Shown piece after piece: positions 46,062 through 56,950 of a stretch of 64,000 bases of DNA. The notes beneath the pieces are model-generated. The model was not told the DNA's origin. It did not search any database and saw only the letters and a list, made by a program, of their open reading frames with translations. This DNA is from Ricinus communis (lineage: Eukaryota; Streptophyta; Magnoliopsida; Malpighiales; Euphorbiaceae): assembly GCF_019578655.1 (NCBI RefSeq), contig NC_063258.1, positions 18,852,802 through 18,916,801 of the forward strand, in the 5' to 3' direction. A program made the translations under genes and the position numbers. Numbering within the stretch: the first letter of the stretch is position 1; each line of letters begins with the position of its first letter.

Positions 46062-46439
46062 TTGGAAAATGAGAATAGGAACCAAGAGAGTGCTAAAAAT
46101 TGGGATGCCCGTGCATCTTTAGATGCTCGAGTGGAATCGTTTTGCAGGGCTACCTATCAACTCTCTTCTCCTATCCTTTCATCTCAAGTCTTTTATGAAT
46201 TTTGTTGTGGTTTACATTTGAGTAATGATTGTCCATCGATTTTACTCCTTATTCTTATAACTGTGAACAGGGTGAATTATACGGGCAATTGGCCAAGTGA
46301 CTCGTATGGAAGCACCTATAATCAAGAGTGGAGTACTCATTCACCCTATGGATGGAGCTTAGATGGCCCAGAACCACGAATCTCGGCAACCACATCTACA
46401 TCACTACTAATGCACCTTCGACTCAAGATGAAGAGTTAG
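46062..46439 (+). pseudogene. Degenerate Athila-type gag remnant
   Basis: A 125-codon open stretch whose middle part parallels the C-terminal gag of the first element: YEFCCGLHLSNDCPS corresponds to CEFCGGPHYKVNRD, VNRVNYTGN to VEQVDYMGN, and YGSTYNQEWSTHSPYGWS to YSNTYNPGWRNHPNFSW. The beginning and end do not match. Nothing upstream resembles the N-terminal gag domain, so most of gag is deleted. Confidence 0.7.
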
Positions 46440-49130
46440 TGTCGGAGAGCCGATGATGAGGTTCATTACAAGTCTTGAGGAAAGATTCCAACAAGAGAGG
46501 ATACTTTGAAGAGTTCAACAACTCCCTCGATTAACAACATAGAGCATCAAGTAGGCTTCCAATCTTCATATAGTTATTAATAGTCCTATTTTGATAGCAA
46601 TTGAGAACTCATCCAAAGTGCTACCATCCTAAATCGAAACAGCGCCATCAGGCTATATGCTCGTGAGAATTTTCTGGTTTATCTATTATGTTTGACGATG
46701 ATGCTTATTCTTTTACGACTCTTTGAACATAGGTAGATAGAACCCGATAGAAAGGAAAATGATAAACATGATCCTACGAAAGACTAATCAAAGGAATGTA
46801 TGATCGATTAGAGGAATTGTTGGTAGATTTTCCACAAGTCCCTTTGATGATGGAAGATGAGCATGAGTTATCCAATAAAGAAGTCTTGGAGGAGCTCGAG
46901 TTTCTTCTAGTAAGAGAACCAAGACAATGATCAAGAAACCATTATACACTCCTAAAGAAATTGCCCAATGGTCGATCCTTCCAATTGTTGAAACTTTAGC
47001 TTTCAAATTGGAAAAGCTTGTGAGCATCATGACTACGTGCAATTATACGAGGAGCGAGTTTTGCCCATCATATTGGCATTGCTTCGGAAGAGGAAGTTGA
47101 CAATTATCCCTCTAAGCCGGATATTTGAAGCCATTTGCTTGGAAGAAGGATGGATAGTCGTCGATCACGCCCATTTGCTTTTCACCATGAGTCCAAGAAG
47201 ACTCATCACATCAAAAGAAGCGCTTTGGGAGGCACCCCAATTTTTATCTTTAATTTCTAATTTTTTTTTTTTTTTTAACCTTTTGTTTTGAAACATTTTA
47301 TTAGTTTTAGTTTTCATATTTTCAGTTTTAAGCCATGGTTGCTATTTCTTTATTTTATTATTTTGATTCTACCCGAGGAGGCACTTTGAATTTCCATAAC
47401 ATCGACACTCGATGGATGATCAAAATTCCCTAGATCTTTTATTTTCCGCATTTATTTACTTTATTTTTCATACATGTCATGCACTTGGATTGTATTGCCT
47501 TTGTTCTCTTAGTTGAGCATTCCATGCGGGGTATCCATAACATTTTAACAACGGTGTGTTATTTACAAGTGTGGGGTGCTTATGGGTAAACCCTAATCTC
47601 TCATATGGATTTTTAATTGCTATGGCTAGGTGTTGTGTATTTTTAGGAGATGTTAGGACATTGTTTTTATGCACTTGAGTATGCTAGAAGTAAATAATTT
47701 TGAGTGATTGATGACTTCATTTATAGAATTGTAGTTACTAATTTCTTTGTTGTTCATTGTCCTTGTCATAAACAATTTTATGGTTCTTTACACATCACCA
47801 TGTTAAAACGGTGTTAGATTTATTATTGTTATTCAATTGTCGAATTTTAACTTAGAACGTTGATAATATCATATGCATGTGTTTCTTAAATAATGATTCA
47901 ATTAATGATGTTGCGAACCAACTGCACCTAATACCACACCCCGAAAGTGAGATTTTGAGCCTTGAGCATTGACATGCTTTAAAGGCTAAATATGCTCTTT
48001 ATATTTCTTGTTTGAGTGTGCATTGTACTTAACTTTGCTTCTAGAACTTGCTTTGTAATGCGTGTTGAAGTTACATGAATATTGTGAATACCATGAGATG
48101 ATTTGGGCGATTTAGGATTCCCCACATTTGACCAAAAGCCTACCACCTTATGTTTCCATTAGTTAGATCCCAATTTTGAGCCTTAACCTTTTCTTCATAA
48201 TCTACACCTATACACTTCAATTATACCATTCTTTACATTTATCTTTCCTTTACCCTTATGCTTTGAATTTCTTTTCCGTGATATGCGACTTTATGTGGGA
48301 TTAAAATGCTAGTTGCTATGTTGGTAAATTCACTAAATCTTTTGATATTTTAAATGCTCCCCTTGATCCAATTTGTATTTATTATTCTTTATGTTTATTC
48401 GAGTTGTATCTTCGCTAATTTTTTTTAAAATTAGAAATCATTTAACTTTATTCTTAAAAAAAAAAAAAAAATTTGAAAGCTAAAAAAAGAAAAAAAAGAT
48501 GAAGAAGAAGAAAAAAAAATATAATAAACAAATCTCTTTAATTATTTATCTTTTATTGGATTTAGAGCATTTGTGTGGATAGGAGAGCGTTATTCTATGA
48601 AGTAGGGATTTTAGTGAATGATTCTTTTTGTGATCTTAGGCATTTAATCCTTTGAGCATATAATATTGTTTATTATAATTGACATTTTCATACATTCCAA
48701 ATCATTCCGTATTTACCCTAGCCCCATTACAACCTTGGTAAAGACCCTTTGATTTTGGTATTTACTTATTCACGATTTGAAGATATGATTTATAAGCAAG
48801 CTTATGGTGAGCGGGTCTTGTGCATTTGCTTTGAGGGATTTGTTATTTACCTAATATACACTTTGAGCGACTTGAGTGATCCCTGTGAGGCATTGGTTCA
48901 TGATGTTGGTGTTGAGTTGTCATTTAAGTTACTCATGCATTAATAAATTATTTCCATTCTTTGTTAATGATTTGTAATTTGATTTAAAATGATTGAGTAT
49001 CCTTTGAGATTGTGTAATGATTATACTCTCTGTTGTGGACTACAGGGGCAAAATAAAAAGCGTAAAGGAATTAGCTAACACGTAGTTTTATGAGGTGAGT
49101 TGTTAATTGCTTGAGGACAAGCAATAGCTT
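46440..49130 (+). other. Internal non-coding region of the second element
   Basis: No RT, RNase H, integrase or protease motif in any frame. 47037-47291 is open (84 codons, contains ALLRKRKLT and KEALWEAPQF) and ends over TTTGGGAGGCACCCCA (47228-47244), the motif that follows the coding region in related elements. After it come a poly-T tract (47262-47276), AT-rich sequence, an A-rich purine tract at 48455-48530, and the shared TTGAGGACAAGCAA before the PPT. Confidence 0.65.
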
Positions 49131-49145
49131 AAGTGTGGGGTAATT
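49131..49145 (+). other. Polypurine tract of the second element
   Basis: AAGTGTGGGGTAATT immediately before the 3' LTR start TGATGAGC. The core is identical to the tract of the first element at 3441-3456 (opposite strand). Confidence 0.85.
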
Positions 49146-50654
49146 TGATGAGCATAGTTTTATACATATTTGCTTGCATATTATTGCGTATTTTCTTAGC
49201 AATTATTGTGCTTTTATTCCCAGATCACCCGTGTTTTGTGTTCTTTTGCATTTCAGGAACATTTATAGGACCATCATCGTTGTTTAAGCAATTATAGATC
49301 AATACGTGCGGAAACGGATGAGAATTCATCAAGATCGGACAAGAGCCCGCAATGCATACATAGAGCACGGCCTGGACTCTAGCCGTGCTCAACCATTGGC
49401 TTTGATTCTTGAAATTGGCACTTTGGGCACGGTTTCCGTAGCCACCACGGCCTCCAGCACGGCCCGTGGTGGACAACACGGGGAGAAACACGGCCCGTGG
49501 TGGTTAACACGGGAGGAACACAGTGGTGAAACCCTACTTGGTGAGATCCACGGTTCAAACGGCGTGACTTGGTAGGTGCCCAACATGGACGGCCTTGAAC
49601 ACGACCGTGCTGTGTTAAATATATAAGAAAAAATGAGTCTTTCTTAAGAAAAAAGAGGAGGGGAAGAAAAGAGTGACATTGAGCCTAGTGGTGGTTTTTA
49701 CGAATGGAACCAAGTCGAGAGAGAGTTGCGGTGAGTAAGAATCGGAATCGTAAGATTCCGAGTGCAAAATAGTAGTGGAGCAATTCAAGAGGCAGTTTGG
49801 GAGATTAATCAAAGTGTAGATCCGGATTTGGAGCTGTTCATCCAATTCGAGAGAAAAGGGTGTACATGTTTTATTTTCATTATTCTTTCATTGTAATTGA
49901 TTTCCTAGATTGTTTTAAACATGAACATGTTTAGCTAGACTGATTTAATCCATTGGGATTTCTTTACTATGTTGGCTTGATATTATATTGTTGGATTGTT
50001 TGAGTTGGTTTTGTATTCTTCTTGTTTTCGGTGATTAATAAGATTATGCATTATTCATGAGACGTTGTGAATTGTGATGTTTAGATTGCTTTATGAGATT
50101 GAGAAATCCGTTTGGCAATTGGAACTTTGAATAACAAGAACTGGTTAATAATCGCTTAGAGATAAGGATAATTAACTAGCCGGATTAAGAATTAACAAAG
50201 CTTAATAGAGGCGGATTAAAGCTTAATGCTAATTTAAGAATCAATTGTTAGGAAGAGATTCCAACTTTAGGTTATTAGGTTTAGGAATTCGGTTATCTCG
50301 AGAGAGAAACCGAATTCGGTTAAGAATTCGTCCACGGGTAGCATAATTAGACTCACTGATCCTTTATCTTTTGTTCGGATGCCAACTAGTTTAGATTCCC
50401 TTTGGGTTTGTCTTCTTGTCTTGATTATTTCACTTATCAATTACTCCTGCATCTCCCTTAGAACTTAGCTCGTAGTTAATAGTTAGTTTAGAATTTATTC
50501 ATCATCCATTTTAGGTTAATATAACAAAGAACAAAGAAGTAACTCTGGGCTTTCGCTTTCCCGAGGAATACAACCTTGATACTCGCCATTAGTGCTAGAC
50601 TGCATCGATAGGTACACTGCCTTAGATTGTAGCTAACACGAGTAGCACACATCA
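49146..50654 (+). repeat. 3' LTR of the second element
   Basis: A 1,509-bp LTR, TGATGAGCAT to GCACACATCA, free of the host patches seen in the 5' LTR. It contains GC-rich inverted motifs (GAGCACGGCC...GCCGTGCTC at about 49362-49390; CACGGCCCGTGGTGG repeated at about 49461 and 49491) embedded in AT-rich DNA. Where the two LTRs disagree, this copy agrees better with the LTR of the first element, for example CGAGAGAGAAACCGAATTCG near 50300. Confidence 0.9.
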
Positions 50655-51310
50655 TTTCCTATTTATTTAATTAATGGCTATAAATTTCATATTTTCGAAT
50701 TACATGAAAGTCTTTAATGATGTCCATATTGAAAAGTGAAGTTTGTATACGGGCACTAATTATAACAAGATTGATAAAAAGAGTGATCTACTATGGACGC
50801 TAACATAAGAGGTTCTACGATTGAAAACACAAGACTACCAATTAAGCTACTGTTCTATTCAAGTGTGAATGGTTTGAACCAACCAAAAATGTTGAGATGA
50901 GGGTTAATAAACCTAGTGGATGTGAACCATAGGTGCAAGCTAAAACAACAAGTAAAAAGTATGAATCATCCATTCTTGCAATGCATGGTATATTATGTAC
51001 CTTATTCTAGTTTAAGAAAAGATAAGTGTGTCCGTGGGCGGTTTCCAAAGTTAAAGCGAGGCCCATTGTGGATGTACTGGGCTGTTGAGGAACAAGTTGT
51101 CACTATCACGATATTCTAAGAAGACGAGCACGCTAATCTCCAACTACCTATTCAAGGGCAATTTATTCCAATACACATTTTACATGGAGAATTTGTTGAT
51201 TTAGATGATATTTGAGATTCAAATGATATAGTACTTGAGTCAAAATCAAGTTCTAGATGAAGATGAAAGTGAAGAAAATGTGGATACTAGTGATAGTAAT
51301 TAATGTAGAG
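50655..51310 (+). pseudogene. CACTA TNP2-type transposase pseudogene, 3' part
   Basis: Continuation of the gene interrupted at 44325. It begins with the duplicated NGYKFHTE-region DNA, then GTNYNKIDKKSDLLW, and at 50916-51119 an open stretch with DVNHRCKLKQQ and YYVPYSSLRKDK, which matches the C-terminal region of TNP2 proteins (VDVNHR..., QV-YYTPYPSL-RDK). Stops and frameshifts are present throughout. The 3' region ends near ATACTAGTGATAGTAATTAA at about 51303. Confidence 0.85.
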
Positions 51311-52017
51311 AATTGTATTTGTTTTCGTAGATTAAAGTACTTTCTACCTTATCAATGGGTATTTTGATATTTGGAAATTCACCACAATTACTAATGGTGT
51401 GGCTCATTTAACATTTTCTATTTATTTTTATGTTTTTATTATTTGTTATTTTTTTTTGTAGACATGTCGAGTAGAAAATGAGACATTCAAGATGTAGTAA
51501 AAGTGAGTTAGATCGACTCATGAGGTTGTGCTTGACTACCACAAACTCCTTTGACTTTACATTCGGTGGCACCACCTCCACCTCCAAAGCACCATCACCA
51601 TATCCATCGCTATTCCCGTTGCCTTTGCCTTCACTTTTGCTTCGCGTTTGTCTTTGCCTTTGCCTTCACTTTCGCCTTCGCCATCACTACATGTACCTCT
51701 TGGATGAGAAAAACGATGCAAAACAAGGTAGGGCCATCTACTTATGCATTCTAGTTGACTCTTCTTTCTAGAGTTGCGTAAAGTTTAGATGTAAGTCCAT
51801 GTATGAGACATAATAAGTAATTTTTTGTTTAAATGGAACATAAATACAAATATCGTAGTACAATTTTAGTATTTTTGACTATGGACAAGTTTGGATTCCT
51901 CCATGTGTAAGTTGACGATTTATGTTATGTCTATATTATATATGTTCATTTCTACCTTGAATGAATTCAAGTGGTATGATTTTCATTAATGATGAATATC
52001 TATTGACAAAATAATAA
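51311..52017 (+). other. CACTA-flanking region, no clear gene
   Basis: AT-rich DNA following the transposase remnant. ATGTCGAGTAGAAAATGAG at about 51465 could be the start of a second CACTA ORF but stops at once. The overlapping ORFs at 51478-51771 and 51551-51754 run over a TTTGCCTTC-type simple repeat (51617-51690) and are probably meaningless. No CACTA-type terminal inverted repeat was found. Confidence 0.5.
51617..51690 (+). repeat. TTTGCCTTC/TTCGCC simple repeat
   Basis: Imperfect short-period pyrimidine-rich repeat (TTGCCTTTGCCTTCACTTT and variants). It gives alternating Phe/Ala or Leu/Pro low-complexity translations. Confidence 0.75.
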
Positions 52018-52565
52018 ATACTTTAACAAGGAGTCTTAATTCCAATAGGAATCCTAATCGATGATATTGGGCGAAAGGAATCTATTTCCACTAGGAATCT
52101 ATTTCCACTAGGAGAGTCCGATAGTTCAAGTGAGAGGCATCAAGACAATGGGCCTCAAGATACTCTACCAACTCCATCCAACAGCCCTAAGACAAATTAA
52201 ACCCTAACTTAATCAAAGTATAACTCAAATTTACTTAAGCCCAATTGTCATGTTTATTATTGGATAGGTTGGAAATTTTAGAAGTTTTGTTCATTTAAAG
52301 AAACTTTCATTCTTAAAGTCTATCGAGATACTATTCCATATTTAATTGTATTTGTCTTATCACAAATTAGGTTTCGGTTTTACGAGGCCAAAATAAAATA
52401 ATAACTTTTGAAATCTATGTATTGTGGATATTGATTATCTAGAGTTAATTCTAACTTGGTGAATTTATCAAACATACAAATAGTTTCTTCTAAACTTTTG
52501 TTTAGTTACATTAAACTCGAAGATGAAGGAAGTCAAGATGCTAAGGGAGAACAAGCGCAAGAAAA
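52018..52565 (+). repeat. Fragment of the 1-kb repeat family (LTR-like part)
   Basis: Parallels 59340-59940: AATAGGAATCCTAAT units, GGGCCTCAAGATACTCT, TTAAGCCCAATTGTCATGTT, GTTCATTTAAAGAAACTTTC and GGTGAATTTATCAAAC appear in the same order. Two adjacent copies of GAATCTATTTCCACTAG lie at about 52080-52110. Confidence 0.7.
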
Positions 52566-52594
52566 CTAACAAACAATGAAAAAATAATTAAATT

Positions 52595-53460
52595 TGAGAC
52601 CGTCAGTCTAGAGTGAGTTAAAATCATATAATCCAAAAAACTACGTACAACCATCTCAATAAAATATTTATTTAATCAGAATAAAATATTATATCATATT
52701 AAAATGCGATCAATGCCATGATTCGGGTAAAATACAATTTAAACTTTATGGGACGAGTATCTCGTGAATCCTAACCCTAACACTACTTTTGTGTCTCTCA
52801 CTCTAATAGGATGGCGCCTATTTAAGCTCGACCATGGTCTTTGAGTCTAGTATAGTCACTTGATTCCCAATAAAGCACGAGTGTGGAGAGCACGCGGCAA
52901 CTAAGGACCTTTAATTCGGCAATCTAAACTTCACAGTAGAGTTGAACTCGAGTGTTGCAAGTCTCAATGATTCTTTTACTACCTTTCTCATATCTATCGA
53001 GTTTGAAGGATTCGATGCAATCCATCGGGTAGCATGTTCTACCGCCATCTCATCCAGAGTCAATATGCAATCATAACATGCATGATGTGGAAAATGATAT
53101 ATAAATAGTAAATAGATAATTAATTTCATAAAATGGTTATTTAGATGAATATTAAATAAATAAATAATTTAATTCTATAAATCAATTAATCAAAATTGCT
53201 ATATAAAATTTTGGCATGACACAAGTACACCAAATATATGACTTTAACTCACAGTTCTGATGACCCCTTTGCTCTGCTTCTAAGCCTCGGGTGGAGCGGG
53301 TTAAAATGATGGATTATCGAGACGCTTGATGAATTAGTTGGCTCGCCTTCAGCTACCAAAGTCTGATCGACGATCCGAGCACGCCTACAGACTCGAGACA
53401 ATGCACAGACAATGATTCTAGCTTCTGATTCTCCGATCCAGTCTTTGACCATTCAGATAT
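52595..53460 (-). mobile_element. Degenerate solo-LTR-related fragment, minus strand
   Basis: Its reverse complement follows the order of LTR copies A-C: GCTCCACC-like and CTGTGAGTTAAAGTCA, CATGGTCGAGCTTAA with GGCGCCATCCTATTAGAG, TTAGGGTTAGGATTCACGAG then ACTCGTCCCATAAA, and TTTTAACTCACTCTAGAC. The 5' portion has GATCGTCGATCAGACTTTGG. Identity is clearly lower than among A-D, so this is an older or sister family. Both ends are missing. Confidence 0.7.
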
Positions 53461-54555
53461 ATCATAAACACTTTCAACCGTCGATTTCCCAATGGAGTCA
53501 ATCGTTAGGCTTTTAATGCATTAGCATGATTCCATTGGAATGCTTGACAAGGGAGTTCATCGATGAACTCCAATCGATCATAACTCAGGAGATGGGAAAA
53601 GTCCCCAACATGAATCGACTACCTAGTGCCATTGGAAAGAATTAGCAATCAGAACGATGAACTAGACACATGAGATATTGTCCAAGCATTGGCCCCATTA
53701 GCCTAAAACGGTTTTGTCGCCTTTGGCGGGTTTGAGAACTTCCAACACTCAATTTATCTCAACCAAATAAAAGCACGTTTAACTTTAGAGTTCCTACAAC
53801 TCCATAGCCAAACAACCAAAAGGCGAATCATGTGAATTAGTTCCATCACAAGTTCTTTATATATATCTTATCAACTATTCCCGCCCCATTTGGATATGCA
53901 ATTCGATTCATTCATGTACCCTCACCTTAGAGTGCTACCATCCTAGAAGCTTGCCGGCCGCTCCTTGTCCAGCCATCCTATCTTTGCCCCGACGCAAAGT
54001 TCTACTTCCCCTTGTAAGGTAGAAACCACTTTTCCATGTCAGTAGCCATTGCATGCCCACAATGTGAAAGCCCTGGTTCATCCTCGAACCACACATCTAC
54101 TAAATAAAGGATGATAAACTAAAATGCAAATCAAGATACTATTTATAATGACCTAGAACTCAAAGGATATCATTAGATCTATATATTGTATTAATGGAAA
54201 CCTCCACTAGACCCTCATGGTTTTAAATCCTATTCGAGAACTTCCTGAAGGTCCTCCATCTTGGAATGTCTCCGAACCAAGCACATTTAACTTTGGAGTT
54301 CCTACAACTTCACATCCAAACAACCAATGAAGGCGTCTTATAGTTGATTAGTTCCAACTCTTTACATATATGTTATTAATCATTCCTGTCCTATTTTGAT
54401 ATGCAATTCGATTTATTCATGTAACCTCATTCCTTAGAGTGCTACCATCCTAGAATCCCTGCTAGAAGTTGCTCCTTGTCCAGGCATCTTATCTTTGCTA
54501 ATTGTCCAAACTTCCTTATTGATGCGCTTCTTGTGCTATCACAAATGCTCGACTA
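53461..54555 (-). repeat. Degenerate LTR-like DNA containing a 0.5-kb duplication
   Basis: The segments around 53770-53990 and 54280-54500 are duplicates: both contain TTTAACTTTAGAGTTCCTAC or variant, CCAAACAACCAA, GATATGCAATTCGATT and AGTGCTACCATCCTAGAA in order. The rest resembles the 5' half of a minus-strand LTR (TCATAACTCAGGAGATGGGA) but cannot be classified. No coding signal. Confidence 0.55.
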
Positions 54556-54965
54556 GAGACATTTAATTCGCAATCAAACTTCACAGCCTCAAGTTTAGTT
54601 GAACTCGACATGAGTCTATAGCAAGTCTCAGCATTTAATATTCTTAGGACTTACTACCTTTCAATCCATTAGGTAGAATGTTCTACCGCCATCTTATCCC
54701 GGTAGTCGATATGCAATCATAATATTAATAAGGCTATTGCTTTTGGCCAATAAAATGATGAGATATAGCTAGCTTAAATAGATTATTAATTTTCTAAAAT
54801 GGTTATTTAGATGAATAGGCATAAATAAATAATTTAAATCTATAAATCAATTAATTGCAAATTGCTATTTTATAAAATTTTGGCATGACACAAGTATACT
54901 AGATATATGAATTTAACTCACGAGTTTTCTTGACCCTTTTGCTTGCTCCTACGTTTGGTGGAGCG
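54556..54965 (-). mobile_element. Second minus-strand LTR-like fragment, homologous to 52890-53300
   Basis: Repeats 52890-53300 with many differences: ATTTAATTCGCAATC, TTCTACCGCCATCTTATCC, AATATGCAATCATAA-like, AAAATGGTTATTTAGATGAA, AAATCAATTAATTGCAAATTGC, TTTTGGCATGACACAAGTA and AACTCACGAGTTTTCTTGACC, in the same order. So the LTR-like block is present twice in tandem within 2 kb. Confidence 0.7.
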
Positions 54966-56208
54966 CCTAACACCCCAACTCAAACTTCCCATTGAATAGC
55001 AATATATATATATATATATATATAACTTTATAAACATAATTTACTACTTAGTTACAATATACATTCATACAATTTAAGTGGCATGACATACTTAATATAT
55101 ATAAGAAATATTTATACGATTGGTTTAATTCACACAAGTTCCCAAAATGCCCCAATGCTTTAGATAACTCCTCCCGATAATATTGACTGATGCAAAAGAG
55201 CAATGCACAGCCTAAGGCTATCTACAATCGCACTATTATTCCTAAAAAAAGAAATTGCTAAGGAATGAGCTAGCGACTCAATAAGCATTTAATTTACTAA
55301 ACTATAGTATATTAGGCTAGAATTATCAAATCTTTATCAATACAGAAAATTATACCAACACTTAACTAACAATCACAAAATCAACCATTTCAGTTTATTC
55401 TCATAAACATATAATTTCATCTCACGTGGATTGATGTTTCAAATGGATTTTATCTCAAACTCAAGGGTTGCCAAGTCAAATAATTCAATTCCACATTATG
55501 GTGGTCTATCAAATTAGGATCAAATGACTCATCCTTACATTTTCTCATATTTTTAAATTTCGGTAACCACTTGACAAGACTATCATGGCTACCGTCTTGC
55601 CATCTCACATACTCGGGTAGCTATCCGCCCGGCTCCGCTTTCCGATCACACAATATCCATACAAAAGTCATCAATCCTTAATCACTAAATATTATTTCAC
55701 TATTTTCACAACAATCACAATCAATTCACTTCACAACACATCACAATCAATTCACTTTATAACAAGCCAAAACATAACTAATATCAACTCGGTCAACCAA
55801 AAAATTATCAAGTAATCAAACAGCAGTCCCTACTCAATATACACAAAGTTTAGTCTATTAAATACTTACCAGAAGTTATAGGATAACAAAGTAATCCTAT
55901 TCTTTTTCTCTTACCACTTCCTTGCCTTTGGATGAACCTATTCACATATTCAATACAAATACAATTCAATCACAAGGCATAAATATATATATATATATTT
56001 ACTATCAATAAAATATCACATTTCAACAAAATAACATATATTCTAGATATTAATATGATGCATGAGATGAATGACAACAAATCAACATATTTGTTGATGA
56101 AGGCAGCTTGTAGGTACTGACTTACTCTTGAATTGTTTCTAACAAATCAACACATTAAACTTTTAATCCTTTAATGTTTCTAACTTATCTCCTTTTAATT
56201 TTAAAGGT
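54966..56208. other. AT-rich retrotransposon-like DNA, unclassified
   Basis: CTAACACCCCAACTCAAAC at 54967 resembles the TGTAACACCCC start of gypsy LTRs, and the following kilobase (with GGTAACCACTTGACAAGACT, CGGCTCCGCTTTCCGATCAC and many CACAATCAATTCACTT repeats at 55720-55760) may be an LTR, but I could not find its end. (TA)n tracts lie at 55002-55024 and about 55983-56000. No coding signal. Confidence 0.4.
55002..55024. repeat. (AT)n microsatellite
   Basis: An uninterrupted AT dinucleotide run of about 23 bp. Confidence 0.95.
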
Positions 56209-56475
56209 GCTAATTCGAGGACAAATTCACTTGAGAAAGGAAGGAATGATGGAAATCATAGTGCTCCTACAAACCCATCTGAGCAAGATCCTCTATATAT
56301 GGGGGGTGGTCCAATCACAAGAGCAAGAGCTAAAAAGATTAAGGATGCAATGACCTAATTTTCTCCAGCCTTGGTGACAACTCATATTATGGAAGAACAA
56401 GCCTCAAACAAGCCCAATGGGCTAGATTGTGTCTTGATGAATCAAGTTAATGAGAATGGGCTTCAAGAAGCTTGA
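56209..56475 (+). pseudogene. C-terminal tail of a chromovirus-type gypsy polyprotein
   Basis: In one frame: RTNSLEKGRNDGNHSAPTNP, then DPLYMGGGPITRARAKKIKD, AMT, a TAA stop at 56356-56358, and then still open TTHIMEEQASNKPNG to a TGA ending at 56475. The pattern (FD)LRTNxFExGxND...GGPxTRARxKxxK is the characteristic end of chromovirus-type Gag-Pol proteins in plants, after the integrase. The TAA at the place where related proteins have Gln (CAA) suggests a C-to-T mutation. Nothing of the rest of pol is present upstream. Confidence 0.7.
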
Positions 56476-56950
56476 CTCCTTATTAATTTCCCTTTGCACC
56501 AAGATTACTCCTTATTTAACTTCTTATGTATTTTAGCCCTTGAGTGCTTTATTACCTTAAAACTCTATTTCTTTGGGCCTTTTTCATTACTTATTTAGTT
56601 TGGGCCTCTAGTTATGTTTAATAGATTAATTTTAAGTCTGGGCCGCCCCTTGCATTTGGCACAACATTCATTAGTTTGTTTACACTATAAATACTTAAAG
56701 GTTATAATCTTGTAAGACTTTAACTTTGATTATAATTTGATGCTTGAGAGTTTTCTCTTTGTAAGTTCTTGCAAATACTTATTGTTTTGAACATTGCAAC
56801 TTTGGTGATTGTTCATTAATAGCTAAGGGTTTTTATAATAGATTGTTGTGAATTCTTAGTTGCGTATCTTTTATCTTGTTCTTGATAGATCTTTAGAATG
56901 GATTGATATTGGTTCTATTCAATAGATTGTCTAGGGTCATATCACCTTCT
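56476..56950 (+). repeat. LTR-like sequence behind the chromovirus tail
   Basis: Directly follows the polyprotein tail, as a 3' LTR would. It contains a TATA-like CTATAAATACTTAAAGG at about 56685-56701 and T-rich sequence with TTGAACATTGCAACTTTGG. The exact LTR edges are not clear; the 1-kb repeat family begins at about 56950. Confidence 0.5.

Larger units (their letters stand above)
44326..50654 (+). mobile_element. Second Athila-type non-autonomous LTR retrotransposon
   Basis: A 6.3-kb element with LTRs of about 1.51 kb (44326-45833 and 49146-50654; TGATGAGCAT...GTAGCACACATCA), a PPT at 49131-49145 identical in core to that of the first element, and a decayed gag. No protease, RT or integrase motif was found in 45834-49145. 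It belongs to the lineage of the element at 1990-9665: the LTRs share several blocks (CTTAGAGATAAGG, CCGGATTAAGAATTAA, GGAAGAGATTCCA, ACCTTGATACTC) and both carry a GGGAGGC motif. It sits within the C-terminal part of the TNP2 pseudogene, in the same orientation. Confidence 0.88.

Noticed and set aside
51478..51771. Possible second CACTA ORF
   Set aside because: The open frame is mostly a TTTGCCTTC simple repeat. The ATG at about 51465 that might start a protein meets a stop after five codons.
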